DNA from: Ananas comosus
Taxonomy: Eukaryota > Streptophyta > Magnoliopsida > Poales > Bromeliaceae
Direction of reading: 5' to 3'
Length of the DNA stretch: 64,000 nt
Assembly (NCBI RefSeq): GCF_001540865.1
Contig: NC_033626.1
Location: forward strand, 10,633,446 to 10,697,445
Below the pieces are notes generated by a model. The model ran no database searches. It had not been told where the DNA came from and saw only the letters and a list, made by a program, of their open reading frames with translations. The position numbers were made by a program, and so were the translations under genes. Below are positions 46,113 to 58,501 of the stretch, piece by piece (position 1 is the stretch's first letter; the number at the start of each line of letters is the position of its first letter).

Positions 46113-48669
46113 TCAGTTGCAGACTTTTCCGCCGCGCTGCTGCACCGCCGCCGCCGCCGCAGACACGCCCATCCACGGCGGCGCGCCGAATCCCATCTTC
46201 ATGGGCCGGCGCTCGTCGACGCCGCACGCGTCGCCTTCCTCGCACAAGCCTCTCTTCCTCATCCCTCCCTTATTGCCCTCCCCCACCTCAAGACCTTTCA
46301 AAATCACCCCGAAGAGTTTGAGCTTCCCCTCCTTAGCCTCTTCTTTCCGTTCCACCGCATCCTCTCTCTCCTTCGTTGTCTCCTCCGCCGCCGCGTTCTC
46401 CTGCATCAAAAGGTCGAAGTTGAGCCCCCTCACGTCCACAAACTTCGATAGAAAGCCGAGGAGCTCGTCGCATTGCTGCTTCGCCTGCGCGAGCTCGGTG
46501 CTTAGGATCTGGTTGTGCTTCTTGAGCTGCTCATTCTCATGAGACAGTTGGGCTAGTTTTTGAGTTGGCGGCGGCGGCGGAGAAGGGGAGGAGGTGGAGG
46601 AGGAGCTGTGGACATCGCCGGAGTTGGTGACGGAGGAAGGAGGGAAAAGTAGGGGAGGAGGAGGCGGCAGCAACTGCGCGCTGCAGCCGGATGTTCCGGG
46701 CTGCGGAGATTGGGGCAGCGGGGGTGCCGCCTTGCGGCGGCGAATGCTGGAGAGTAGGCCTTGCTCTCCCCGCCGGAAGCTCTCGTTCGCGAACTCCCAC
46801 CTGTGCGGCACCACCTTGCGGAAACCCTGCATATAGAGAGACTTCAGATTCTTACGTCTGCGATAGCTGAGAAATTAGTGAATAACTACTACTACTACTN
46901 AAAAACTTTCTGTACAGAAAAAAATGGCAGCTAAATTCAAAGCGCCAATTTCCGATTATTTTAACTGGCCGGCCAAAATTATTATTATTAATAGTATTAA
47001 AATGGATATATTCTAATGTAATATTGAATTTCTATGAATTATTTACGGACTTTGCCTAATTGTATATAAAATATATCATACTAATCCAAACGGTACTTCT
47101 AATTGAGAGCACGTTTTTCAAATTTTGAACCATTTTCTTTCAAAAATGTTTATGTTGACTTTGTTGTCAAATACTTCAAGACAAATATAACCCATTATAA
47201 TATTAAATTAAATTAATGCTCTTTCCCCCATCAAGATAGCGGTGAGGAGCAGTTGCGGTGGGTCAAAACAGTGGAAATTGCGATTGGATCTCGCACTTCA
47301 ATCAAGTCGCATCTTAATCACAGTTTGACTCGTGACCAAATGTGTGTTGCTGAGTCTCAGAAAGCGACAAAAACATTTATAAACCTTTTTGCTGTTTTCA
47401 TACGTTAACTCTGAAAGCAAGGTTTTCTATTTCCCCTCGCTCTTCTTTGGTGGACTTACTCTACAGCGGTCACATGTGTTGTTGTGACTTGTGACCAAGT
47501 AAAACACGTACAGCTGAGTCTCACTATACCCAAGACTCAAAAATTTTCATTTGAATATTTTGTACCCTTTCAAGTACGAGAACTTAACAGACACAAAAAA
47601 AAAAATCTCAATATAAAAATATTTTTTAAAAGACGCTTGGAAGATGCGTTTCTAAGCATCTATATAATATAGCAAATATCAACGTTTTGAAAAAACGTCA
47701 TTATATAAATTTTTTATTGTATCTAACTAATTTATTAAATAATAAATATTATTATTATTTTTAATTTTTTGACGTTTTAAAATATTGATATATAGATATA
47801 TACGTAGCGACTTTTCATTTGCGAACACTTTAACTGACGCTTTCAAATAAGACGCTAGACTACATAAAACGTACTTAAATATTAATTTTCTAGTAGCGAG
47901 GATATTCACGTTAATTATTTCAGTCAATTTTTTTTTTATCATTTCAGGCATGCAAAACACTTAACACGAATGTGAGAGGAGGTTTCAAGGCTATTTCTGA
48001 CTCTATTTTCTATAACATTATTTTTTATTTAAGTGTGTGCGCACATTGACCGTCATATATCAATAAAAGAAAAACCTTTCGTGGAGAGCTTTTCAATAAA
48101 GCCTCATTGAGCAGTTTCCGATTCACCACATCATACCAGTTTTGTCTCAATTCAAAGGTTATATATCCTTCCGTATAGAATTTATTTTTTTTTTAATAAA
48201 TAGTATTAAAAAATAATCAAATAAACCTTTGATAATAGTAAAACCGACACGTACGATAAATCAGGAGATTCTCCATCGAGTTGTTATTGAAGAGCTCCCC
48301 ACTAAAATTTTATCTAATACGAGAGAGCTGTACTCCGAAAAATCTACAGCAAATAACTCTAATTTATATAAGTGTAATATTTTCCGCTTCTAGAATACTC
48401 CACAACCATGGTAAGCAAAAGCCATTTTCGGTGCAACAGCGACTTTAGAAACAGTGGATGTAGCAGGTGTTGAACTAACTACCGCAAAGAAAGGGATATA
48501 AAATATAATATTAGCTTAAATTAAATCACTTAGACTCGAAGGACAATTCACACTTGATGTGTACTACGAAACTCGTCCATTTTTAGGGGAATGTTGTGAC
48601 GTGCCAAGAACGTTAGTATTGCGTGTTACCTTCGTGCGCTCTAATTAAGTTTCTTTAATTGTAGTAATC

Positions 48670-48711
<42 letters not shown>

Positions 48712-50234
48712 GTAATAGTAAGGGGCTTATATTACTAGCTTTTTGGATATAAAATAATATATGCATTCCAAAAATTCACGTATATGTATAAACTTGAATA
48801 ATACTACAAATAATAATAATAATAATACTGAATCATTCATTTTCACTTTATTTGATGGGGCTTGATTTGTTTATTCATGAATCATAAATATATATAATGA
48901 CTAATAAGGAAGCTATATATGATTAAACAACTAATACTACAATTAAATAGGACAAAATAAGAGAACCTTTTAAACTGGATTATTGACCAATATAATGAAG
49001 GGGAAATGACTATACGAACTAGTTTGCATTATTACCTCACTGAACTGCTAGCGATTTTAAATAAAATAATGAAAGAGAAAAAAAGAAAAAGAAAAAAAGA
49101 AGTATAAATAAGGATAGCAATAAAATTGGATGCATATTTTTAAAACTACACATATAAATGGCTCAAGAAGCATGTATGCCATACATAGAAAAGAAAAATC
49201 CTTAAATATTATCCAGCAAATCCAATAAAAACTAATTAAAATCGAAGAAGGGTGATGTGTCAAATTTATAAGAATCTATTAGTGGGCGGTGTTACAACAA
49301 CATCACTAATAGGTGATCCTGTGACAACCTAAAATGTTCGTAATATCATTTAACTTATTTACTTAAAATATTATCCCAAACACTAATAACAGCACAATTC
49401 AAATTACATAAAATTTTAATTGACAATTTTACTTAACATCAAAAATAAGATTAATACTTCTGATTCAAAATTTGAGTATTTTATCACTCTTTTTTAGATT
49501 TTTATTTTCAATCATCCGTTTTTAGGCTATTCATTCATTAGACAAACAAAGTCAAAAAATTATAAAATTTAATTTCTAAATAATTCTAATAGTGTAGATC
49601 ATATCTGCCGAAACTGATCATCGAATTAAATATCCCGTCAATAAAAGCAGCTTACAAATACGAACGTCTTTATACTTTATACTTTCGAAAGTATAGAAGC
49701 CTAACTCCATAAATTCATTCTATATATGTATAATAGAAGTCTTCTTTTCCAATCCATATCAAAACAAGCTAGAAAAAGCAACCAGGAGAAAGACTTCGTA
49801 AAACAACCCCAAAAAAATTTTTTTTTTTTAAAAAAAAGCGCTTCAAAATTCCTAGCTAGCTAGCTAGTTTATAAAATTGTATTTTGATCAAATAAACCAA
49901 CCTTGAACTAGCGATGAAATTAATTAATTCGCGCAATTCCAACCTAGCTAGGCTTTAGAAAATAATAATAATTAATAGTGAAATTGAAATTGTAACTCAC
50001 GTAGGTGTTGAGCTGGCGGACGAAGGAGGAGAAGTTGTTGTGCTTGAAGTGGAGGGGCAGCAGGTCGCGGGCGAACTCGACGGGCTTCCAGACGACGAAC
50101 GACCGCCCCTCCTCCCCCCACGATATGACGTCGTCCGTCTCCGCCGCCTCCACCATCTCGTGCGTCTTCATCAGGAACGGCGCCGGCCCCGATCCTCCCG
50201 ACCCCGATCCCGATCCCTTCCCCTTATGCGTCAT
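46113..50234 (-). CDS. Class B heat-shock transcription factor, HsfB2-type
   Basis: Two exons, 50234-50001 and 46826-46113, give 315 residues. The intron interrupts the DNA-binding domain at LNTY|GFRKV, the standard place in plant HSFs. The DNA-binding domain (about 18-110) is complete: [44 protein letters not shown] Pro/Ser linker is followed by the HR-A/B coiled coil (about 167-210, [15 protein letters not shown]) without the class A/C insertion. The tetrapeptide LFGV (about 249-252, in [11 protein letters not shown]) is the class B repression motif, so it should be a repressor acting in the nucleus on heat-shock elements. The HEMVE and [13 protein letters not shown] words fit monocot HsfB2b/c as I remember them. 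Odd: His replaces the usual Asp in VPHRWEF. The intron is 3.2 kb. Confidence 0.93.
46900..46900. other. Single N, assembly join
   Basis: It follows a short (ACT)n run inside the HSF intron; a collapsed microsatellite is likely. Confidence 0.75.
49480..49712. mobile_element. Half of a long-family foldback MITE
   Basis: The order ATCATCCGTTTTTAGGC, AAATTATAAAATTTAATTTC, TAGTGTAGATCATATC, TTTCGAAAGTATAGAAGCC follows the right half of the long family, with the 'CGAAAGTATAG' tip known otherwise from short copies. Confidence 0.5.
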
Positions 50235-50245
50235 CTCCTTTTTGT

Positions 50246-50297
50246 ATCTATCTATCTCTATCTCTATCTCTATCTCTATCTCTATCTCTATCTCTAT
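50246..50297. repeat. (TATCTC)n microsatellite in the HSF leader
   Basis: About eight hexamer units sit within 15-65 bases of the HSF start codon, probably transcribed as a GAGATA repeat in the 5' untranslated region. Confidence 0.85.
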
Positions 50298-50686
50298 GTA
50301 TCGCCGATAATCAATTCACTAACTAATTAAGAATCGATCGATTAATAAGATCGGCACGAGAAGAGGAGCAAAGCGGTGAGAAATTCCCAGCCCCAGCAAT
50401 AGAAACCACTGATCACGACACAGTTGTTAGCCACGGCTCCCTCCTTTTCCATGTTACGAAAAAAAACTCCCCAATTTTAATCTCGAAACACTAGTAGAAA
50501 AATCAGAGCCATGGGAGACCGAAGCGAGAGAGAGAGAAAAAAAAAATACTGAGGAATCGAGGGTCTACGCGATTTAAATGGAGGGGGAGGAGGAGAGAGA
50601 GTGCGCGAAAAGACGATTTTAGCCTCGCCTTGCTTCCGGAGTTGGGGCCAGAGTGCGGGGGTGGTTCGGTCATTTGGCGAATATAA

Positions 50687-50694
50687 GAAGCTTC
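50687..50694. promoter_or_regulatory. Candidate heat-shock element upstream of HSF
   Basis: AGAAGCTTCC contains the palindrome GAA-nn-TTC, the HSF core site, about 450 bases before the start codon. A third GAA block lies eight bases to the left, out of the perfect five-base spacing. Auto- or cross-regulation by HSFs is known in plants but only inferred here. Confidence 0.4.
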
Positions 50695-50699
50695 CTCAG

Positions 50700-51509
50700 A
50701 GGCCGAGAGTCGCCGGGCCGTTGGGTTTGGACACGTGTCGAGCATCCGACGGCTTCTGCGGTCCCCCGAACGCTTCTTGGTTGCGGGGGTCGCGTCACCG
50801 TACCTTGGCCGTTTCTTGAGGTTTAAATTGAGAAAGGAGAAAAGTAGAAGGGTAAAAGTGTAAAATAAAACAAAAAAGTGAGGGGGGGATGAAATGAAAC
50901 AGGGGAATGTGTTATTACACCTACCGCGAGGACCACGGACACTGGCGTCGGTCTATACACCGGGTTCACGTAACAATAAATATTTTCAGATAAAATTAAA
51001 AATGGTTAAATTTTATTTTCAATAATTTAAAATGTATGAATAATTTCGGAGAATCTTTTTATCCAACAAAGTTGAATATTTTAGAACCATTTCGTGCCTG
51101 ATAAATAAGTTTTCTAAAATTTTTTTGTTGGACAATAAAATTATTGAAAGGTGTAATATTATACACTAAAATGTAGTTTTATACGGTGTTATTTTAGTTG
51201 CATTATTATAGTAAGGAGTACTATATTAGCAACCTTTCCGTATTACTTTTTGTAATAAAATTAGGAACATATAACTAGATATTTTGTTTCTAAGGCTCAA
51301 ATACCTTATTAATTTATTTGTTACTATCTATATATTATCACTATATCGGAAGTAGATATGTTTATTTTACTAAAATAAAAATGAGCACAATAATTTTCAA
51401 CCATAAAGACTCACTTTTATTGTTTGATTCATATTAATTGCACATTCGGTCAAATCTCAAACTTTTCAAAATATCTTAATTAATTTTGGCCCAGTCAGAA
51501 TTGAAGCCA
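50700..51509. other. HSF upstream flank; no further gene
   Basis: GC-rich to about 50940, then AT-rich. No gene or delimited element recognised. Confidence 0.45.
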
Positions 51510-51520
51510 ATTATGCAAAT

Positions 51521-51680
51521 ATTTTTCTTTTTTGAAAGAAATGTAGCATATTATCAGTTTTATTTATTTCATTTAAAAAATAAATTTAGCTGAAAATATG
51601 AATTAATGAGAACTTGAATTTGAGACCTCGGGTATCAGCCACCAAGTCTTTTACCACTTGTACTAGAGACAATCGGTCCG
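51521..51680 (-). mobile_element. SINE, near-full-length copy on minus strand
   Basis: Read on the minus strand it gives GTCTCTAGTACAAGTGGTAA (box A region), ACTTGGTGGCTGATACCCGA, a decayed box B, and CAGCTAAATTTATTT, ending in an A-rich tail. The 11-bp duplication ATTATGCAAAT flanks it (51510-51520 and 51681-51691). More diverged than the 11.2-kb copy. Confidence 0.8.
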
Positions 51681-52089
51681 ATTATGCAAATGTTAATCAT
51701 GAAATGCTTTATTAGTATTTTATGCCGTTCTACTCCCAATAAATAAACAGCAGAATTAGAAAAACTTCAGTTCGACAGCTATAAACGAAACAGCGAAAGA
51801 AAATTAATTTTTACGTAAGTTCTGATTTATCTAAAATCTAATTTAATTTGAATGAAATTTTTGGTGAAACAATCGGACACGATTTCCTCCTGAGCTAATT
51901 GAAGGCAGAGAGGGGCTTATCTGGCAAATTTTGGAAAGTAAAGGGGTTTTTTATCATTCCCACCGATATATTTGACTTGCAACATACCCATTACCGAATT
52001 AGGTTAGTTACTTATGCCCACTTTCGCGCCAACTGTTACAACATCATTAATCTCTGGCAAAAATGTTTCCAGACCCTCGCAACTATTTT

Positions 52090-52243
52090 ATTGGTGATAG
52101 AGTTGAATGTCTTCCTAGGGTTGCGTGGTCCTCACTCGATTACAGTATTTAATCCAATAGTTAGAAATAATGAAAAGAGTTAATCTAAAGGCTAAAAAAC
52201 TGATAGCAATAATGAGATTTTGCTACTAATAATAGTCCAGTCC
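52090..52243. mobile_element. Foldback MITE, short family, right half
   Basis: CCTAGGGTTGCGTGGTCC, ATTACAGTATTTAATCCAAT, AAGAGTTAATC and TTTTGCTACTAATAATAGTCC match the right two thirds of the copy at 1520-1760. The left arm is missing or eroded. Confidence 0.6.
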
Positions 52244-52279
<36 letters not shown>

Positions 52280-52803
52280 GTATATTCAAATTTGGGTCTG
52301 TCGACAAACTTATTTTTCGGCGGAAAAATTAGCGTCCATTTTTCTCTTTCCGTACGAAAAATTTTAAATATAAGAATAAAAATAGAAATAGAAACAGCAA
52401 TGAATACATAAGTTCTCTATAACAGATTACTAATGTGAAAATCCTAAAATATAAATTTTTCTATTTAATTTCAAAAGTAAGTTTTCTATAACAAATTACG
52501 GGTGTGAAAATCCTATAAAAGATATTTTCTTATTTTATTTTAAAATATCTTTTTTAGATATTATCTATTTAATTTCAAAATATATTTTCTTTTTAAGATA
52601 ACGGATTTTATTTTTCTATTTAATTTCAAAAATAATTTTTGCATTAGAGATTATTGTTAATTATTTATCATTTAAAGCATATCTTTCTTAATAGCGTGAT
52701 TTATTATTTTAAACTTTTTAGATACATATTTGGCAATCAAATAAAATATGGCCTAAAATTAAAAAATAATTTAAAAAAATTATAAATTTTTCTAATAATT
52801 ATT

Positions 52804-52832
52804 ACGTGCATTTGCACGTACATTTTACTAGT
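52804..52832 (+). mobile_element. Helitron-like 3' terminus
   Basis: ACGTGC-ATTT-GCACGT hairpin, eight bases, then CTAG and T; the hairpin is identical to that at 18801. Confidence 0.55.
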
Positions 52833-52845
52833 ATATATATATATG

Positions 52846-53487
52846 AGTTGAGCTAGAATACTATCGATAGCAAACGGGCTTCGTTGCCACCCATTTGTTT
52901 TCGATGATAAAACCTCCAAATCGACGATCGGAATCATTGAACATGATCTATACCACTTGAAGTGCTTAGTAATCAAATTTCAAATTTTTTCGACATTATT
53001 TGCCTAATGATCAAAGGGTTTCAAAATTTGTAATTTTATTGATCGATATGAGATGTTTTTTTATTTAACGCCGTAAAGATATTTAAATCAATTGAATTTT
53101 TGTTAGAAAATTCTTTAAACTATTTAAAACAAGATCTATACTCTTGATCTTGATTATAAGACTCCTATCATCATTTTTTAAAGAATATTTATTTTCAGCC
53201 GTTCATTTTTGTGTCCACTCGATGGATAAGAGAACAATATCGAAAATATATGAAATTTGATTTCTAAACACTTCAAGTGGTATAGATTATATTCAACGGT
53301 GCCGATCGTCGATTTGGAGGCTCCATCATCGAAAACAAATGGGTGGCAACGGAGCCCGTTTGCTATCGATAGTATTCTANAGATCATATTCAACGGTGCC
53401 GCTCGTCGATTTGGAGGCTCCATCATCGAAAACAAATGGGTGGCAACGGAGCCCATTTGCTATCGATAGTATTCTAGCTCAACTATA
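52846..53487. mobile_element. Foldback MITE, long family, copy 5, with gap-linked duplication
   Basis: Ends GAGTTGAGCTAGAATACTAT and inverse ATTCTAGCTCAACTATATAT, tips CGATAGCAAACGGGC, shared core on both arms. The last 96 bases are present twice (53284-53379 and 53381-53476), with the N at 53380 between the copies. Confidence 0.8.
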
Positions 53488-54662
53488 TATATATATATAT
53501 ATTCTTACTGAGTGTTGCTACTTGCTAGTTCTACAATAATTCTGTTAGGCTTATAATCTTTTACAGATTAGCCCATATAGAAACTATAATTAACACACTT
53601 GTCTTACTATTCTTTTTTTTACTAAAATCAAATTTTTTTTTTCAAATCTGATAAATAATACGAAACAATTATTATAGAAAAACATGTTTATATATTTTTT
53701 TATATTTATGTCTCTCCCTCACATCTCCTGCTCTGATATCATATTAAATAATACGAAATAACCGATATACTCTACTCGTATTATTTAACAAAATTCTTAA
53801 ACCATTGAATTAAGGATCGTAAAGAATACAATTTTTTTTTGGATTGTAAACTTAGCGTTTCCTATTTCTATTTGAGATTTTGTATTTGGTGTTTTTGGTT
53901 TAGTTAAAAATCTTGTTAAATTAAGTAACTTTTTAATTATTAAATAATTTTATGTACTAAAAAATAACTAAAGTTATTAAATTTGATAAAAAAAAATTTT
54001 AATTTTTCGACTAAAATTTCTTAGTTCTAAAAAAAAATAAAAAGTTAAAGAGATTCGCAATTCGGAAAAAAAAAAAAAGTGTCTAGCCGTAATTTTAGAA
54101 CGTTTTATATATGAAGGGGGTCTTTATATATTTCTATCTAAATTTATTTTCGAAAATAAATACTTCTTGTTCGTCAAAAGATAAAAATTTATATAATTTA
54201 TAGTGAAAAAACATGATGTTGCGCTAAGGATACGGTGGATATATAAATATATATATTTCTTACTTTATGGTGTACCGGAACCAATTACGTTTCTATCGTT
54301 TCTTAGAAAAGGAAAAAGAAATAATATGTAGACTAGTAAAAACGCTGGTGTAACGCCTCTACGCCATCACCTCGTAATAATGACACGTGGCGTCCTGGAT
54401 GGAGTCCACGCTCTCGGGGCCCACGTGTCAGTGTTGGTGACAGTGGCATGTGATGGTTACAGTGAAGAGCACGTTGGTGGATTGGATTGACATTTTAGGC
54501 TCGGTATTTGTTTTTTTTAAGTTACTGAGAAGTTTCCAAACTGGTGGAGGGTACTCCTCGTCAACAAATTCAATTTGTCTCGTAATGTTTTATTATTATA
54601 TTATATAATCTTCTTCTTCTTTCTTCTTTCTTCTTTATAAGTTTCCACCGGATTTATTTTAT
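53488..54662. other. Intergenic, AT-rich; no gene
   Basis: Nothing recognised apart from A/T runs. A GC-richer patch at 54350-54480 has no coding signal. Confidence 0.45.
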
Positions 54663-54670
54663 TATTATCT

Positions 54671-55192
54671 AGGCCAATTTGTATAAACAATTTATAAGTT
54701 TTGAATTTTTGTAAAATCAATACCTTTTTTTTTATTTTGCAGATACTGATCGAATTTTTAAAAAACTGATCAAAATACTTTTATTTTTTTCTTTGTCTTT
54801 CTTTTTTTCTCTCTCGTTTTTTTTTTCTCTCTTTGAGAGGTGAAGGCGGAGGCGGCCCGCCTAGCCTCTGCTCCCCGCACCCTCGCACGCATCCGCGCAC
54901 CACTCACCCTCCTCGCCTTCAACCGCACCAATGGTGCGCTTGCCGCCGCCCTGGTGGGACGCCCCTTCTCGCCTTCGTCCAATTCGCCCTCGCCCGCTCC
55001 TGTCCTCCTTGCCTCCGCCTTTCGAAGAGGGAAAAAAAAGAGTGAGAGAAAAAAAAAAGAGAGAGAGAGAGAGAAAGGAAGAAGAGTATTTTAGTCAATT
55101 TTTTAAAAATCTGATCCAAATCTGAAAAATCAAAAAAGGTGGCACAATTTTGCAAAAGCTCAAAACTTATGAATTTTTCGTGCAAATTGGTC
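54671..55192. mobile_element. TIR element with GC-rich interior
   Basis: Left AGGCCAATTTGTATAAACAA, right inverse GACCAATTTGCACGAAAAA; further paired words are TTATAAGTTTTGA and CAGATACTGATC/CAGATTTGGATC. TATTATCT flanks both sides (54663-54670, 55193-55200), an 8-bp duplication that would suit hAT. The interior 54840-55030 is GC-rich, with CGC/GCC words; its small open frames are not called. Confidence 0.65.
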
Positions 55193-55200
55193 TATTATCT

Positions 55201-56626
55201 ACTGCATCGTATTTCAAAGCTTGCTTTAGGTTCTTCTTCAACATTTCTCTATTTCAACAAAAAAAAAGAAGTAAAAACGTATAGAACTTGTCCGAGCTAT
55301 GAATTACATATAGCGATTCTTTCTTGTGATTCTTTATTTTTTAGTGACGATCTACGAGAAAGCATGATGTATTTAATCTATTCTCTTATTTCTAGGGACG
55401 GAGTCGTTTACGGAAGCAAAATTGAATTAGGTTAGATGAGAACTCCCATTATATATAAAACCTAATGTAAGAATATTTTAATCACGTCCATTCATCAAAA
55501 ATATGTCCAAACACACCCCAATCATTGAATCGACTATCTCCTTAAGAATTGCCTTAAATAAATTATATGGACCATATATATCTAACATATTCAATCTTTC
55601 AAAATTGTGATTTTACTAGTGAACCTTTCATTGTGTTTGATTTGAGTCAGTCAACAATACCTTGACTTAAAAATTTGAATGCATTGCTTTTATTTACAAA
55701 TTTAGTTAGTATAATTTATACAATCTTCGTAACTATAAATTTATTAAGGTAAATAATTAGCTTAAATTTTGAATTTAAAATATCGATGATTAACTTTAAT
55801 CAAACAAATTAAAATGCTAGATCGTAAAATCAAAATTCTAAAGCTTTGGATAACCAATTCGAAATGATTTATAGTTAAGGTAAGTTCTGAACGTTTTATC
55901 AAAAAAAAAAAAACAAAAATGATAATGACATGCCGAACTTTTCTAAATTTTAGTCTGATTAGAACGAGAATTTATACCAACAGCCCGCAACACGAGACCG
56001 TCGAATTGATTATTCATGATGTGAATAATACGAATTTTAAAGCTACATAAATGATAAATAAAAAGGCCTAACATTGAAAACCAGTTGTAATTTTTCTCTT
56101 TAGAGACCACAGCTGTAGAAAGTTTAGAGAATTTGTGAACTAATTATAGCATGTGATAATCATATTTTGACTCTCTTTTTTTTTTTTTTAATCTCTAGAT
56201 GACTCCATAGTGGTATTACTAGACTTATTTGATCTTTATATAAGTACCGATTATTAAGAAAAGCTGCCAAAATTTAAATTTATTGGTTATTTAAAAAAAA
56301 AAACTACGCAATTTTTTTGAAAACAAATTTAAATTCGGAACGTTTCCTTAAGTTCAAAAAAGTATCATATTTTTAAAATCATTAGTATTATTTTGGTAAA
56401 AATATACTTCTGCGTAAATTTTAAGTAGCAGGCCAAACAGATCCTTACTTCGTACGAAAATTAATTTATATTTTTTAAATTATGGTTAGACTTTGAGAGC
56501 AGCTTCTTCCACACTTCAAACACAACTGACTTTTTTAGGTCAAATAAGACCTACCTGAGTTACATCCTAGATCACAATTTGATCCTCCAAATTGTACTAA
56601 GTTATTTAAAGAGAATCTCCATTAAT

Positions 56627-56675
<49 letters not shown>

Positions 56676-57870
56676 AATATATATGGTTCTCATTTAATTA
56701 ATAATTTTTCAAACTATTCGTACCTCGAGAGTTGGTTAAAAGTGGAATGTCTTGAGCTTCTAATTAATTATTTTCCAAATCTTTGAAAATCTAGCTGAGG
56801 TACTTCCACTTTGGTAAAATAAAATTGCATGGAGATCCCTCAGTTCTAGGCCATTTATGTTTTTTAGAAGGAATAAAAAGATATTCCTAATCGAATATTG
56901 CACATTTATCGTTATAATCTTTCTTTTGACTAGTCAAAAGGCACAATAGTTACTTATTTCCTCGCCATTCGCTTCATTGCTCCCATCAAATTAGCAGTTA
57001 ATGATATTTTAAAAGAAATCAAATTAGATTAAATACAATCTTATGCTTCGTTTGAGATTGTAGGAAGATTGTGTTACGTGCAATGAGAAAGTACGATAAA
57101 AAAATATCGTACTTGTTTCCGTATGTAATGTTGTGTTCTGCATATCGCGATGAGTCGGTAACGATATATTTTTTGCAGTTCCATCTAATAACGTACAAGC
57201 ATATTCTTATATATTTTTACACCAGCTTTATTTTATCAAATAACTAATTCTATTTTATTTAATAATATTAGATAGAGCTCAATACCAAATAAAATCTTAA
57301 TTTACTAATGAAAAGCAGGGTAGCTTAATTTTTCATTATTCAATTAGTCGCTATTATACTATTGATCACGATATGGACAAAACAGTCATAATTCTAAAAT
57401 ATGATTAGTTTTGATCACTTTAGAAATATATTTACAAGTTTTTTGAGATTTGTAGAGATATATAAAATATATTACAATTATAGAGCAATAAATATGCAAT
57501 ATTCTCACTTTGCAGGGAGGTAAAATTTGCAGAAACCTCATCAACTATAGCCATCTCTCTCTTCTTTCTTTTTTCCTTTCCAAATATAGTGATTTTAGTC
57601 AAAATATTTAAAAATTTTATCAAATTATTAATAATTTTATCAAATTTAATAATTTTAATTATTTTTTCCTGACGAATTAAAAATAGGCACAAAGTCGAGG
57701 AACTTATTTAAAATAACCAATGTTTGTGGGGATATGGATACAATTTTAACATTCCAATTTTTCAAATGAAACCTCCCCGTTCATACGCAATTAAAATTTA
57801 TTTTTTATGTCATTCAATTTGGCAGTTCCACATGTTCTTGTATCCTTTTGGAAAAAAAAAAAAAAAAAAT
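55201..57870. other. Intergenic with long (TA)n; no gene
   Basis: A (TA)n tract of about 44 bases lies at 56630-56673, flanked by loosely inverted TTAATTAAA/TTTAATTAA words. No coding region supported. Confidence 0.5.
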
Positions 57871-58501
57871 GGCCCCCAATTTCGAACTATTTACCTATCT
57901 AGCCTCTTTACAAAAAAATATTCCCTATCTAGCCTTCTTTTGAAAAATATTCCCCATATAGCATCATTTTCAAAGATTAGAGAAAAAAAGAGAAATTAAT
58001 ACTTTTAATATATATTAAGGGGTAAAGTGGGGGAGATTATCTTTTTCTCTCTCCTCTCCTATTTCCCGAGATCCCTTCTCACTCTCTAATTTTTGCGTAT
58101 AATTTATCTCATATCGATTTATTTCAAAATAGAAAATTTTTATATAGCGCATCAATTTTTTAATATTTTGATGAAAATATTATACATGGTTCGGAAGGAA
58201 TTGATTATAATAATCCTGATCCAAAACTATTTGGATTTCTCGTACTTTAGGTTTTAATACATTAAAATATAAAATTTATAGGCTGAATGGGATCAAGATT
58301 ATTTTGATATAAAAATTAATGGGAGAGGAGAGAGAAAAAGATAATCTCCCCCATTTAACCCCTTAATATATATTAAAGGAATTAATTTCTCTTTTTTTCT
58401 CTAATCTTTGAAGATGAGGCTAGATAGGGAGTTTTTTTAAAAGGAGGCTAGATAGGAAATATTTTTTTTGTAAAGAAGCTAGATAGGTAAATAGTTCCCC
58501 A
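57871..58501. mobile_element. Foldback element with arms of about 180 bp
   Basis: 57884-58063 and 58318-58497 are inverted: GAACTATTTACCTATCTAGC at the left, the same phrase on the opposite strand at the right. Each arm repeats CTATCTAGCC three times and ends near GGGGGAGATTATCTTTTTCT. The loop is AT-rich without coding capacity. Confidence 0.8.

Larger units (their letters stand above)
46827..50000 (-). other. HSF intron, 3.2 kb with repeats
   Basis: It contains an N at 46900, an (AAT)n array at about 48670-48711, and near 49480-49712 a diverged half of a long-family MITE ending GAAAGTATAGAAGCCTAACTC. No nested gene seen. Confidence 0.6.

Noticed and set aside
45998..46542. Plus-strand frames over the HSF second exon
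   Set aside because: The minus strand encodes the HSF coiled coil and LFGV motif.
54770..55185. Overlapping frames on both strands at 54.8-55.2 kb
   Set aside because: Low-complexity interior and arms of a TIR element.
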